DNA of 64,000 nucleotides from Crossaster papposus (GCA_037893245.1 JBAIAA010000315.1:310001-374000), one strand, 5' to 3'; counted from the first letter of the stretch, positions 13,101-21,432 are shown. The notes: a model not told the origin generated them from the sequence alone. Translations and numbers: made by a program.

Positions 13101-15412
13101 TACCTCAAGTAATCGTGTCGAGTCATTTCATCACGTTATCTTTCACTCTTCTACACACCTCCAATCCCTCCCTTCCCCTTCCCCACCCCCACTCCGAAAA
13201 ATAATACCTGGGCAAAATGCTGACGGCAAGAGGGGAACAATAAATGTCACACTTGGGGCAGTTCTGAAGCAGCGTCATGGCGGGCCCAACGCTGTGCCTG
13301 ACATCTGTGGATTCTGCAAGTACATTGTAAGTAGAGAAATTGTAACCTACTCGGGCTAAAATGAGGAATGTCCTCCAAAACTTTGTTTCGACTATTCACC
13401 AGCTGAAGTTGGCCATACATAAAAAAAATAGTTTCAAAATTGATTGAGTTTTCAGTTCTATTGAGTTGCCAAGGTATCCGAGAATCCGAGATTCACACTG
13501 CATTTGAATTGTGAAAAATTACGTCCCCAAATGTTAAATAAAAAGATGAATTTTGTTTATCACTAGTGTTGGTGGCGCAAAGTCGTATGTTTTTGTCAAA
13601 GACCTTTATCTCAAAACAAGATCTATAAAGTTTGTCAACACACTGTCAACCTTCCTGTGGTATATCTTTATAAATAATTTAGCTACATAAATAATGTGGG
13701 TATCATTGGAAAGCTAAGGAGTTGCTCGTTACTATGGTGAAAAAGAAATTAAACAATCAAAGGTGGGGTTATTCCCCAGTATGCCACGGCAAACTTTGCA
13801 AACTTTGCATGTATATACGTCCTCCGGCGCGAACTGGTAAATTTTGATGTTTGCAAATGGTGTATACATTTATGTAGCTTGAAAAAAGTGTATTGCCTCG
13901 GCAACTCACCAAATGTCATTGTCCTTGTGCAGATGCTGTAGTGGCAGCCATCTTGGTTGCCATGTAATTGACCCTCGACCCAGATCACACGACCTCTGAC
14001 CTCGTCAATAGTGATCGTGTGCAGCTCCACGTCTTGCTTGAGGCACAGGTTGATGTTGCCCAGATGAACCCATCCGCCATTGTCGGAGTACAGCCACGCT
14101 TTGAGTGTGCCATTTCTGTGAGCCTGGACATTTGAAGGGCCAATTTTCTAAGCGCCTAGCGCAAATATTCAGACATTTTAACCAGTTCGTGCCGGGATTA
14201 TTGTACCATTCACCGAGCCGAGACATGGGATTATTTGTAACGAAACTCGATCTGACGCAGGTTCAGGCCGATGGTACCCGGAAGCACACCCATGACATTT
14301 CCGACCTTGCTTGTTGCGCACTTTATGCGTCATCCGTTCTTATTCTCAGAAAAACTTAGCGTGTATATATACGTCGTCCGGCGCGAACTGGTTAAGCAGA
14401 CCATTGTAAAAATTTAAGAGAATGCATGTAATAAGATCAAATATATAACTGACCCTAACCATCCCGAATCCTTTTTACGCAGAGGTGCGGGTTAATTTTT
14501 AATGAAACTCGATCCGAGGCGGGTTCAGGCCGATGGTACCGGGAAGCACATCCACACATTTCTTGCGTGGCTCGCTGCTAACAGACATTTCCGGCCTTGC
14601 TCCTGACTTTTTTATGCATCATCCGTTTTGAATCTTGGAAAAACTTTGCGTGTATATATATATACAACCTCCGGGGCGAACTGGTTAATTATGAGTTACT
14701 TATACATGTACAGGGCCAAGGGTGCTTTTGCAGAATCGGACGGACGGACGGACGGACGGACGGACGGACGGACGGACGGACGGACGGACGGACGGACGGA
14801 CGGACGGACGGACGGACGGACGGACGGACGGACGGACGGACGGACGGACGGACGGACGGACGGACGGACGGACGGACGGACGGACGGACGGACGGACGGA
14901 CGGACGGACGGACGGACGGACGGACGGACGGACGGACGGTCAGAAATAGTGATTGCGTATACTCTCTGAACTTCGATCAGGCCAGACAAAACTTACAATG
15001 TAGACTGGGGCATTCTTTTTCTTCAAAGTGCAGACCTCTATGACTTCCGATGTGGCTTGATGAACAACAAGGGATCGTTTTTCTTTTGGTATCTGGGAAT
15101 ATCATAAATACAAGGCAATATTACATTTTTCACCCACCCTGAAATTGTTTAAACTGCATACTTAGTGTTGTCCCGTGAGATTCCTTCGAAAACAAAGATG
15201 GTTGATCTCTAACCACGTGTATCACCTGCTTTTGTGACCATCAGATACTAAAATAATGCACTTCTTAGCAATACCTTTTGATCAACTGGCGCTGTGTCAA
15301 ATGCCTTCAGAGCAAGCCCCTCATTGAGGGACACAAACAGGTGGCCTGTACTCCCCCACACGGAATGGACTTGTCCGACTGATGTATCACAGTTGAACAG
15401 GTCGCCCACATC
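1725..15412 (-). CDS. HPS6: HPS6-like BLOC-2 subunit, multi-exon (partial: first and last exons not found)
   Basis: BLOC-2 (HPS3, HPS5, HPS6) directs cargo to lysosome-related organelles; HPS6 has an N-terminal propeller-like part and a helical C-terminal part. Exons in transcript order: 15412-15275, 15092-14997, 14123-13910, 13313-13208, 11860-11623, 10535-10416 (or 10424), 8396-8286, 7765-7550, 7110-6937, 5921-5747, 4959-4802, 4563-4486, 3570-3470, 2986-2839, 1786-1725. Each has AG/GT borders and the phases chain with no break except one donor ambiguity at 10416/10424. Together they encode about 710 residues; vertebrate HPS6 is about 775. Collinear matches to vertebrate HPS6 as I remember it: GRVIWVEGQ against GRLVWCEERQ, LPLFEIVCRL against LPPFELLCQC, LEFVHMSQQ against PPFVELAQQ, LQLYDIAL against LPLYRRAL, and YYERLWSCLP near the end. 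Human HPS6 is a single coding exon, so the intron-rich form is notable. Confidence 0.75.
3014..3296. repeat. 23-bp minisatellite in an HPS6 intron
   Basis: Seven nearly identical units containing GCTAGGCCAATCGTGTCAAA with a 23-bp period (3014-3176), then about five degenerate ones that keep only CCAATCGTGTC. There is no open frame of note. It lies between the exons at 2839-2986 and 3470-3570. Confidence 0.92.
3795..4455. repeat. 27-bp minisatellite with GAGTC core, in an HPS6 intron
   Basis: About 24 units with a 27-bp period, of the form GACTCGAGTCCGAGTCAAGG followed by AAAGCGA, with frequent AGG/AGT and CAA/CGA variants. The period is a multiple of three, so the plus strand has a frame of about 260 codons (3685-4470) reading a nine-residue repeat like KRDSSPSQG, and the minus strand is also open. 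This lies inside an intron of the opposite-strand HPS6 gene, 23 bp or so from the exon at 4486-4563, and I treat the frame as an artefact of the repeat. Confidence 0.93.
4984..5096 (-). pseudogene. Decayed duplicate of part of an HPS6 exon plus its acceptor
   Basis: This 113-bp stretch repeats, with about 15 differences, the adjacent 4874-4983 segment, which holds the 5' part of the exon at 4802-4959, its acceptor and some intron. The copy keeps an AG before GGTCACATC but has a TAA stop in the third codon, a three-base deletion and several changes. It sits in the intron just upstream (in transcript sense) of the functional exon. Included in an mRNA it would truncate the protein. Confidence 0.85.
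5162..5316. mobile_element. MITE family A, internally deleted copy
   Basis: Bounded by TTAA on both sides with inverted termini CCAGTTCGCGCCGG and CCGGCGCGAACTGG. It is 155 bp against about 245 bp for the full-length copy at 19886-20130, so it lost an internal segment. A TTAA target with termini starting CC fits a piggyBac-like non-autonomous element; no transposase of that type is in the window. Confidence 0.85.
5979..6218 (-). mobile_element. MITE family A, full length, inverted orientation
   Basis: About 240 bp; begins CCAGTTCGCGCCGGATGACG and ends with a degraded CCAGTGTGAACTGC then TTAA. Relative to the copy at 19886-20130 it is reversed: the GATGACGTATATAC end lies first. Its right TTAA (6215-6218) is shared with the next element. 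Confidence 0.82.
6215..6568. mobile_element. MITE family B
   Basis: 354 bp between TTAA 6215-6218 and TTAA 6565-6568, with inverted termini AAGGTAGGATACACCAT and ATGGTGTATCCTACCTT. The internal sequence contains TAGGCATCCAGC, also seen in the copies at 10055-10398 and 11059-11430. It abuts a family A element through one TTAA. Confidence 0.88.
7550..11860 (-). CDS. HPS6: HPS6 exons 6-9 (middle region)
   Basis: 11860-11623 (79 codons after one completing base) contains KGLYFTWHSDSYLLKNQ and ends CAG/GTGAGG. 10535-10416 contains LFLISSNGHVHTLSG; a second GT lies eight bases earlier, giving end 10424, but only the 10416 end keeps phase with the next exon. 8396-8286 contains FTLWSIRGVIPRIGAW; its donor sits in a 25-bp tandem duplication. 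7765-7550 (72 codons) contains AYESYSGRS and VSVLQ, matching ACGYYQRRS and ASILQ of vertebrate HPS6. An unseen small exon between 10416 and 8396 cannot be excluded. Confidence 0.68.
8247..8296 (-). repeat. 25-bp tandem duplication that doubles an HPS6 splice donor
   Basis: Two perfect 25-bp units. On the minus strand each reads TTCTTCAG then GTGAGGTACC, so the exon/intron junction is present twice. The proximal donor ends the exon at 8286 in phase 0, which fits the next exon. Use of the distal donor would add 25 bases and shift the frame by one. Confidence 0.9.
8446..8846. mobile_element. TTAA-type MITE, related to family B
   Basis: Imperfect inverted termini: AAAGGTAAAGAGATAGTATA followed by CGTTTGGTA at the left, TACCAAACGTAAACGATCCC then TTTAA at the right. 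Length is about 400 bp. The left TTAA is lost; the right one (8843-8846) is shared with the next element. Confidence 0.65.
8843..9283. mobile_element. TTAA-type MITE, about 440 bp
   Basis: TTAA 8843-8846 followed by AAGGGAATATACAAC, and at the other end GTATATATTCCC before TTAA 9280-9283, which are inverted relative to each other. Right after it, TTAA 9287-9290 with AGGTAGTATACACCATT looks like the single end of another family B member. Confidence 0.65.
9557..9681. mobile_element. 125-bp MITE with 21-bp perfect inverted ends
   Basis: Ends are CCAACGAAACCTGGACAAAG at 9557 and CTTTGTCCAGGTTTCGTTGG up to 9681, a perfect inverted match. It does not share termini with families A or B and no target duplication is obvious. 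It lies in an HPS6 intron. Confidence 0.8.
10055..10398. mobile_element. MITE family B next to an HPS6 splice donor
   Basis: 344 bp between TTAA 10055-10058 and TTAA 10395-10398 with inverted AGGTAGGATACACCATT termini. The distal end lies only about 15-25 bp inside the intron from the exon ending at 10416 or 10424, so almost all of the natural intron start was replaced or displaced by the element. It contains GCGATCGCAATCGCGATCGC, a short palindromic run. Confidence 0.88.
11059..11430 (-). mobile_element. MITE family B, degraded, reverse orientation
   Basis: Starts AAAGGTAGGATACACCATTG and continues with the sequence that forms the right end of the copy at 10055-10398, in reverse. The other end (GATATCTGCAAATGG) has lost the GTATCCTACC tip and the TTAA. 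Confidence 0.75.
11921..12206. repeat. 21-bp minisatellite of GTGTGTAGTCGAGTCGAGTC units
   Basis: About 13 units, the first few irregular. The unit alternates GTGTGTAGTC with GAGTCGAGTC and one more G. It runs directly into the 32-bp array that follows, in the intron between the HPS6 exons at 11623-11860 and 13208-13313. Confidence 0.92.
12207..12938. repeat. 32-bp minisatellite, about 23 copies, with a 7-unit higher-order repeat
   Basis: The unit is ATGAGGGACTCGAGTCCAGT plus CGAGTGATTCTG. The same variant pair (TTCTAATGAG followed by GTCGCGGGATT and GTCGCGTGATT) occurs at 12557 and 12781, exactly 224 bp or seven units apart, so a block of seven units was copied as one. The period is not a multiple of three and all three minus frames are open, which makes a 32-residue pseudo-protein repeat; I do not call it a gene. 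Confidence 0.93.
12968..13061. repeat. Short inverted repeat with TTAACCCTAAC arms
   Basis: TTTAACCCTAACTCC at 12968-12982 is the exact reverse complement of GGAGTTAGGGTTAAA at 13046-13060, with a loop of about 63 bp. GAGTC motifs flank it on both sides. Only one telomere-like hexamer is present per arm, so it is not a telomeric array. Confidence 0.75.
13208..15412 (-). CDS. HPS6: HPS6 exons 2-5 (N-terminal propeller region)
   Basis: Four exons. 15412-15275 (46 codons, phase 0 at both ends) starts DVGDLFNCD and contains VWGSTGHLFVSLNEG. 15092-14997 (32 codons) ends APVYI and has a GTAAGT donor. 14123-13910 carries HRNGTLKAWLYSDNGGW and GRVIWVEGQ and ends one base into a codon before GTGAGT. 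13313-13208 completes it and contains LLQNCPKCD, matching LLHHCPAFG of vertebrate HPS6. The exon with the start codon should lie between 15420 and about 17600; I could not find it. Introns here contain three MITE pieces and the GGAC microsatellite. Confidence 0.72.
13790..13841. mobile_element. Single end of MITE family A
   Basis: Contains ACTTTGCATGTATATACGTC, CTCCGGCGCGAACTGG and a damaged TTAA. Only one terminus is present; the other end was lost. It is about 70 bp from the donor of the HPS6 exon at 13910-14123. Confidence 0.7.
14178..14395 (+). mobile_element. MITE family A, 218 bp
   Basis: TTAA, then CCAGTTCGTGCCGGGATTAT, and at the right CCGGCGCGAACTGG then TTAA. Same orientation as the copy at 19886-20130. 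The internal GAAACTCGATC and GACATTTCCG segments are shared among copies. It starts 55 bp from the acceptor of the HPS6 exon at 13910-14123. Confidence 0.85.
14449..14688 (+). mobile_element. MITE family A, left end degraded
   Basis: The right end CGGGGCGAACTGG/TTAA is clear, as are the internal GAAACTCGATCC, GGTACCGGGAAGCAC and CATCCGTTTTGAATC blocks. The left terminus (around AACTGACCCTAACC) is strongly mutated. It follows the copy at 14178-14395 in the same orientation after a 53-bp gap. Confidence 0.78.
14737..14939. repeat. (CGGA)n microsatellite, about 50 uninterrupted copies
   Basis: Roughly 203 bases of pure CGGA/GGAC tetranucleotide in an HPS6 intron, ending 58 bp before the exon at 14997-15092. 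It generates open frames on both strands (TDGR and RPSV repeats), which are artefacts. Confidence 0.97.
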
Positions 15413-15986
15413 CTGAAAAAAAAAACCGGAAGAATTGAGGATCTGTAGTCAGGCAGATTAGTGCAATGGTGCACAATATAAGAGCATAAAATCTGGCAAA
15501 CGGACGTCATGAGACGGTAAAAATAATGTTTGCTTTAGGGCCATCGAAGATTTGACCTTGAAAAAATATCTAGATAGAATAACATGCAATGACAGCCATT
15601 TAAACAATTTGGAAAATTGGACAACATCTGGACAAATATGTGACACGATCAAGCGGAATGAGTCGGATGTCGACCCCGATCAAAAAATCAGTTAATGTAG
15701 TTTTAAAGAGGGCATCTGTACGTTTTAAAAACTAAAAACCCTATGATGTTGATATGATTTTTGTTGTCGAGTTATGTAAATTTGTTTAAATACCAACGAA
15801 GAACACAGTTCGGATTAAAACATTTTTGGGATTCCCCAACATCCGATTATTCCGCTTGATCGTGTCACATATGCGATGGCCCCATACAAAATATCTTTCT
15901 CATAACACTAAGAATGTGTGCCAAATTCCATGCTTTTATCATTTCAGAGCATTTGTTCACCAATCTGCCTGACAACTCATGCTGGT

Positions 15987-16020
<34 letters not shown>
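15987..16020. repeat. Poly-G run of 34
   Basis: Thirty-four consecutive G on the plus strand. This length may be an assembly approximation. It lies upstream of the visible HPS6 exons. Confidence 0.95.
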
Positions 16021-16021
<1 letters not shown>

Positions 16022-17735
16022 ACACGCAACTTACTTAAGTTGAAAACTTTGAAGTAACATTTAAGACCAGAATAAATATACTAATAAATAATGTCAAAAG
16101 TCAATTTGATTCATTTCCAACTTTGATCCGACCCGAAGGATACGAATCATCTGGCATTTTTGTTCTTCAAACAACGCCTTAACCAATTGTAGTGAATGAA
16201 AGTATCAATGTGGCCGGCCAACGCTGTTTGTACTTCGTCCTTAGTAGTTTTGCTACACCTAGCATCTACACACCTAGTCGGCATGACCGAAAACTGTTGT
16301 ATTTTTACCCTGATTCAGAATGAAAAACCATGTAAAGACGGACACTTGCAATGCGCGCAGTCAGTATACGATAGGCCGGGTAGCGCGGTGAGTCTCTGCC
16401 TTGATTTTCGTCATACCCCTCGCGAGGTTTTATGTTAATGAGGCTTCCCTTCGAGGGGCGGAGTGGTTGGACCAACATTTTCAAAAATTATTTTCTCCCA
16501 TTTATCACAGAAAATAAACACAACCACACACATAATGTTGTTGTCAACATTATACTTTATTGATTTAAGCAAACAAAATCCTTATTACATGTTTCCTTTA
16601 ATGATTCTAAACTCCCTGTGAATTTATTTCATCTGGAATGCTGTCATTTTTATTGAAAATAATAAGCGTATACTAATTCCAAATAGGCGTGTCAGAGATG
16701 CATTTTTGACAATTCCGCAAATAGTGCGCACAAGTGTACGAATGACGCGCGCCGATGCGTTGGCGCTACTATTGGTCAGTTCAGTGCATGACACGCAAGT
16801 AGCTGCAATAAGCTGGCTGAGAACGCACTCTTAACGCAGAATGTGGTCGCAATTCAAATTATGACTTGGCAAATTTTGAATTAAAATTTAAATAATCAAA
16901 ATCTTAGAATATTGTTTTCTCAAAATATTGCAGCATTCACAGGAGCTTAAAAAATACATGAGGTAGTTTGTCGAGCACATTTCTTCCTAAATTATTTTGA
17001 GCACTTTTGCTGCTTCAAACGATAACAATGCACAACCTACAAATGAGACATTGTATATTGTCCCTCAAAATCATATGCCCCACCGTTTATGGAAAAGTTA
17101 TATCTAGCACTTTAATGAATAACTAGGGAAAAACTTTGCATTTATCTTTCATAGCAACAACTACTTCAACAGATAAAACCACCTCAATCGATGCATAAAG
17201 TTATTTTCAGAGAAAAACAAAGTCCACCAGATTACACGTACAGTACCCAGTTAAAAACTATTTTGAACTTGATCCAGTCTGCATGTAGTTTGTGGAGATC
17301 AATATCTACAAGACACAAAACACAATCTTGAGTTGACGATATATTGATACTTTCGAGATACTCAATTTAAAATTAGCCCATGGTTAGTCTATAAATAAGG
17401 GGTCCAAAAGTGTAATAGTCCTGGGTGACCCGGTTTCGCCCGACGTGTAATTTCCAATGCAAGTGTCAGTAAAATTGATAAAAACTATTTTTCATTGTTT
17501 TTCAGGTAAATTTTTGAGATAGAAGAAATCAAAGAATTTGTCCTAAATTATGTCATAAGTTACTGGGACACACTAAATGGACCCTTTATTTAGGAACAGA
17601 TACACCATGCCTAGGCTTATATCCATACAGTATTTGTTCTTGTTTCATATCAAGTTACACGTACTCACACCAATTAAAACCAATTAAAACCAATTAAAAC
17701 CAATTAACACCCTCCCCCCCTTCCATCCCCCTGTG
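16021..17735. other. HPS6 5' region / HPS6-MVK spacer, no gene recognised
   Basis: The HPS6 start exon should fall here or in 15420-15986 but I could not identify it. The stretch contains a four-copy AAACCAATTA-type 10-bp tandem repeat at 17669-17708 next to the end of MVK, and an AATAAA on the minus strand at 17590-17585. Otherwise AT-rich sequence without a supported open frame. Confidence 0.45.
17585..17590 (-). promoter_or_regulatory. Candidate polyadenylation signal of MVK
   Basis: AATAAA on the minus strand, 146 bases past the MVK stop codon. Position and motif fit, but no transcript data are visible and such hexamers are common in AT-rich DNA. Confidence 0.4.
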
Positions 17736-19127
17736 CTATGCGTATAGTATCTCAGGCATATTAAACCCCGCAATCTTAGCTTGTTCCAAATCTGAATGCA
17801 CAGTCACACCAACTCCACCGATACTGGTCTCCCACATGTCGTATCCCGCGGCAGCCACCTCCTCTCTGACGCGTATCACCGTGTCCGTCTCCGTGTCTGG
17901 CCTCAGCAGTGTCAGGGCACACCCGCCCCCTCCCGCCCCCGTCAGCTTGGAGTGGAGGCCATGTTTGGACGTCAGGGAGCAAATGTGCTCCAGGGCGGGA
18001 TGCGAAACCCCGATGATCTCCAGAAGCTTCTGATTCATGTCAATCAACTCCTCGAGTTCACTGTACAAAGCGGATGATTGGTCTGTGGCGAGCCCAGTCT
18101 CTTCTCCTATTGGAGCGACCCGCTCACCCGACAGCTGTGGAAGATCTGATTGGTTAATTTCTTCTGCTGCTCCCGCCTCTTTTTCATTTAGCTGGGCAAT
18201 TGCAAATTTATCAAACAGGGTTTGGCACGTTTGGGAAATCCCCTCTATCGAGTCTAGCACCGGTCCAACGACTGCTGGGAATTTCTTGTTTCTTCTGCGT
18301 ACAGCCGCAACCAACGTCTTCGTACTGCGCGGCACCTTGGTGTTAATTAACAGGATGCGCAAAAGGGGAACTTTAGAGAGCGGCTGAATGATCTTGCCTT
18401 GGTAACGAAGAGCACCACCGTACGTACTGACGGCGTTATCGATCCCGGAAGGATTACCGTGGATTATTCGTTCGGCTTCAAATGCCCATTGATTGACGAG
18501 GTCCAAATCGTCTTTCGTCCAAGAAGGCAAACCGGATACATTTCCATCTGGATACGCGATCACCCCTGCTTGGAGTAAAAAAGCCGCAGACAAGCACACG
18601 GCAAAGGCAGCAGATGATCCCAACCCTGCTCCGGTCGGAAGCTCAGAGGACACCCGAACCTTCACGGAAGGAAGAGAAGACGCGCTACCCGAGCCAAAGA
18701 TGGACAAGTAAAGGTACAAGACTGCAAGCACCGCGAGATCCCGGGTGCTCCCATCTTCGGAGATACTTGCAAACTCTTTCAGCTTGCCGAACAGTCCGGA
18801 AGCAGGAGGACCCACGTCAAGAGGCGATTTCTGTTTAAGGTGATCGGAAAAAGTCCTGGTGAGGTTTTCGGTGCTCCAAGTCCTCTCCAGGCCGATGTCC
18901 AGCAGGTTAAAGGAGGCACAGGCCCCATCAATATTTTGCTCCAGCTTCAGGAACGTCCGCAGGTTCAGACTCGCTGCCAGCGCCGTCTTTCCGTAGACAA
19001 CGGCGTGCTCTCCGTGTAGTATCACCTTTCCCGGTGCGGACACACAGAAGGCACTCTTTGCTGCCGCATTCGTCGATTTGCTCATCGCCATGCTGGGGAT
19101 ACCGGAGGACTGACTGTATGTTCTCAA
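17736..19127 (-). CDS. MVK: Mevalonate kinase, single uninterrupted frame
   Basis: Phosphorylates mevalonate with ATP in the isoprenoid/sterol pathway. All three GHMP-kinase motifs are present: APGKVILHGEHAV at residues 31-43, LPTGAGLGSSAA around 163-172 and KLTGAGGGGC around 390. The catalytic glutamate and aspartate are in ERIIHGNPSGIDNAVS (about 218-232). Length is 463 residues against about 396 in human; the excess is an N-terminal extension (in-frame ATGs at residues 1, 13 and 15; the later ones place the first motif as in relatives) and an insertion of about 40 residues before SELEELIDMNQ. Vertebrate MVK has about ten coding exons; here no intron interrupts the frame. That could be lineage-specific intron loss or a retrocopy; I see no poly-A tract or target duplication that would prove retroposition. 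No disabling change is seen. Confidence 0.95.
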   Translation of the reverse strand: MRTYSQSSGIPSMAMSKSTNAAAKSAFCVSAPGKVILHGEHAVVYGKTALAASLNLRTFLKLEQNIDGACASFNLLDIGLERTWSTENLTRTFSDHLKQKSPLDVGPPASGLFGKLKEFASISEDGSTRDLAVLAVLYLYLSIFGSGSASSLPSVKVRVSSELPTGAGLGSSAAFAVCLSAAFLLQAGVIAYPDGNVSGLPSWTKDDLDLVNQWAFEAERIIHGNPSGIDNAVSTYGGALRYQGKIIQPLSKVPLLRILLINTKVPRSTKTLVAAVRRRNKKFPAVVGPVLDSIEGISQTCQTLFDKFAIAQLNEKEAGAAEEINQSDLPQLSGERVAPIGEETGLATDQSSALYSELEELIDMNQKLLEIIGVSHPALEHICSLTSKHGLHSKLTGAGGGGCALTLLRPDTETDTVIRVREEVAAAGYDMWETSIGGVGVTVHSDLEQAKIAGFNMPEILYA

Positions 19128-19885
19128 TTGAACTGGCGTTGGGAAAGTAAACGACAGGAGTAAGGCTGGAATAAACTAAGATCTATGGAGCTTCATGCAT
19201 ACAAATACTTTAAGTAGACTTTCCTTTTACTACATAAACAGTGCCAGCTAAATGTACTGGTACATTAGGCCAAGTTAAAAAAATAACATGTTGATCGTCC
19301 GGACTTTTTAAACATTTGGCGAGGGAGGCCCTTATTATTTGTTATTTTCCATTTTTTGTAAATTTTTTCAAAGATGGCCGCCATAACATATTTAAAGATG
19401 GTTTTTATGGTGCTGTTTAAGTTATTAAGGTGCAATGTAGATCAACAAATGATGTTATATCATACTGTCCACTTGTCAAGCAAGTTGCCAATATCACAAA
19501 CAGTATATTTTGCAGCTTGAATGACTAGTAAATAGCGAGTGACACAAAAAGAGCGTGGTCCCTTGTGTGCATAAACTGAAAATATATAACACCCCCACCC
19601 CCTTTTCTTTTTTTGTGTGTGTTTTTTAATTAGTTAACAATTAACCAAAAAATTGGTGCGGCGTCCAAAAAGCGGAGAGGGCGGGGACGATCAACATGTG
19701 ATTTATTTTACTTGGCTTTAATATGTATTCAATACAAAGAGAATAAGCCTGTTCAGATACAATTTTGCAGTTTCTCATAAAAATAGTATAAATATTAAAT
19801 AACATGGTACTTTGAACATCTAAAATTTAAAATAAAAATAAAAATGTATGGGCTAGCCCCAATCTTAAGCAAAGTGATAAAGATA
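19128..19885. other. MVK upstream region, nothing recognised
   Basis: Presumed promoter and 5' UTR of MVK on the minus strand. No TATA box or other element stands out and there is no supported open frame. Confidence 0.4.
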
Positions 19886-20130
19886 TTAACCAGTTCGCGC
19901 CGGGATTATTTTAACATCACCGAGCCGAGAGGCGGGATTATTTTTAACGAAACTCGATCCGAAGCGGGTACAGGCTGATCATAGTGCCGGGAAGCACACC
20001 CACGCATTTCCGGCCTTGCTCGCTGCTGACAGACATTTCCGAACTTGAACTTGGCGTGTTTATGCGTCATCCGTTTTGAATTTGGAAAAAACTTTGCGTT
20101 TATATACGTCATCCGGCGCGAACTGGTTAA
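19886..20130 (+). mobile_element. MITE family A, best full-length copy
   Basis: 245 bp including the flanking TTAA on each side. Inverted termini CCAGTTCGCGCCGG (left) and CCGGCGCGAACTGG (right) are perfect over 14 bp. It has no coding capacity. I use it as the reference for the other copies at 5162, 5979, 14178 and 14449. Confidence 0.92.
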
Positions 20131-20348
20131 AGTGCTTAAAATTCTGCTGCAATTTCAGCTCATAAATTATTGAAACGTAGCAGATGACATTTTCGTCATT
20201 CTTGACTGACATACCAACACCACGTTTGCGGGTCTAGTCCCAGCCTAGCTTAATAATTTCAGCTCTTTTGAGCTCATGATATTGTTGGGATGGCGAATCT
20301 CCCGATCCCATTCCCAATAAAAGGCAATACGAATTTTCAAGCAGTCTG

Positions 20349-21087
20349 ACTCTCGCATACCCCTAGAACTCTGGGTCTCCCGACGCCCGTAGGGCGGAGC
20401 CCCATAGATAGAGAGGGTTTTTACAGGTTAACCGCCGTTAAACAATAGAAACCGTGCACAAATTCCGGGCAATAACTCCATACTGCCGCACGGTCTACCC
20501 CAACTAAAAATTTGTATAAGTACTTTATCAACTCACCCAGCTGTGGCCAACCAAAAACCGGTCGAATCTCAGCCAATTTCTGTAAAAAAGGTGAAAACTA
20601 TGCCCGTTCCGCAAACGCGACTGTTACAAGATGGCGGATAACATTGTTCAATGGGTGCTGTTTTCCAAACCCTGGTTTTGGTATATTGTGGATGTGCCTC
20701 TGGCGCATTGCTAAACTGTATGATAAGGCCGCGCAAGATGAAGCTTGTGTTTCAAAAACGGCTAATGCGCATGCGGCTTGAAATTACGCACGAGTTATCC
20801 GCCATCTTGTAACAGTCGCGTTTGCGGAACGGGCATAGTTTTCACCTTTTTTACAGAAATTGGCCGAGATTCGACCGGTTTTTGGTTGGCCACAGCTGGG
20901 TGAGTTGATAAAGTACTTATACAAATTTTTAGTTGGGGTAGACCGTGCGGCAGTATGGAGTTATTGCCCGGAATTTGTGCACAGTTTCTATTGTTTAACG
21001 GCGGTTAACCTGTAAAAACCCTCTCTATCTATGGGGCTCCGCCCTACGGGCGTCGGGAGACCCAGAGTTCTAGGGGTAACTCTCGCA
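20349..21087. mobile_element. 721-bp foldback element with 285-bp arms and 9-bp target duplication
   Basis: Direct repeats ACTCTCGCA at 20349-20357 and 21079-21087 flank the element 20358-21078. The arms 20358-20642 and 20794-21078 are inverted copies with only two or three differences; they start TACCCCTAGAACTCTGGGTC. The 151-bp centre has no gene. Nine-base target duplications with long inverted arms are typical of Mutator-like elements, but there is no transposase to confirm this. The near-identity of the arms suggests a recent insertion or ongoing arm correction. Confidence 0.92.
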
Positions 21088-21325
21088 GTGATTAAAATGC
21101 TACACAGAACAAAATTTGCACCGCACTCAAAGACGCCATGAAAACACCTTTCAAGCCAGAATTTCAACCTACCTTTTCTTTTTCAAGTGGAAGAACAGAC
21201 TGCAAAGCTACAATGGAGAACATTGTTTAACAAATGGGCAAAATCAAGACCCCCCTGACCCCAACTCTAACCACTTTCTAGGGTCGTACTCGTCGTCGTA
21301 CTCGTAGAGGGCGCTAGTGCATTTG

Positions 21326-21432
21326 ATTGGCACCAAGCTAAAGCTGTTTCGCATTGCCGCGTACGACGTACGTACCCGGCCCCGTACGTACCCGTACCCG
21401 GCAATGCGAAACAGCTTTAGCTTGGTGCCAAT
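21326..21432. repeat. Hairpin with 34-bp arms and GTAC-rich loop
   Basis: Arms 21326-21359 and 21399-21432 are inverted copies (CACCAAGCTAAAGCTGTTTC in the left arm). The 39-base loop is made of CGTAC/GTACGTAC steps and is itself partly palindromic. No coding function is seen. Confidence 0.88.

Noticed and set aside
14597-15043. TDGR-repeat protein
   Set aside because: Direct translation of a CGGA microsatellite; it overlaps a real HPS6 exon on the other strand.
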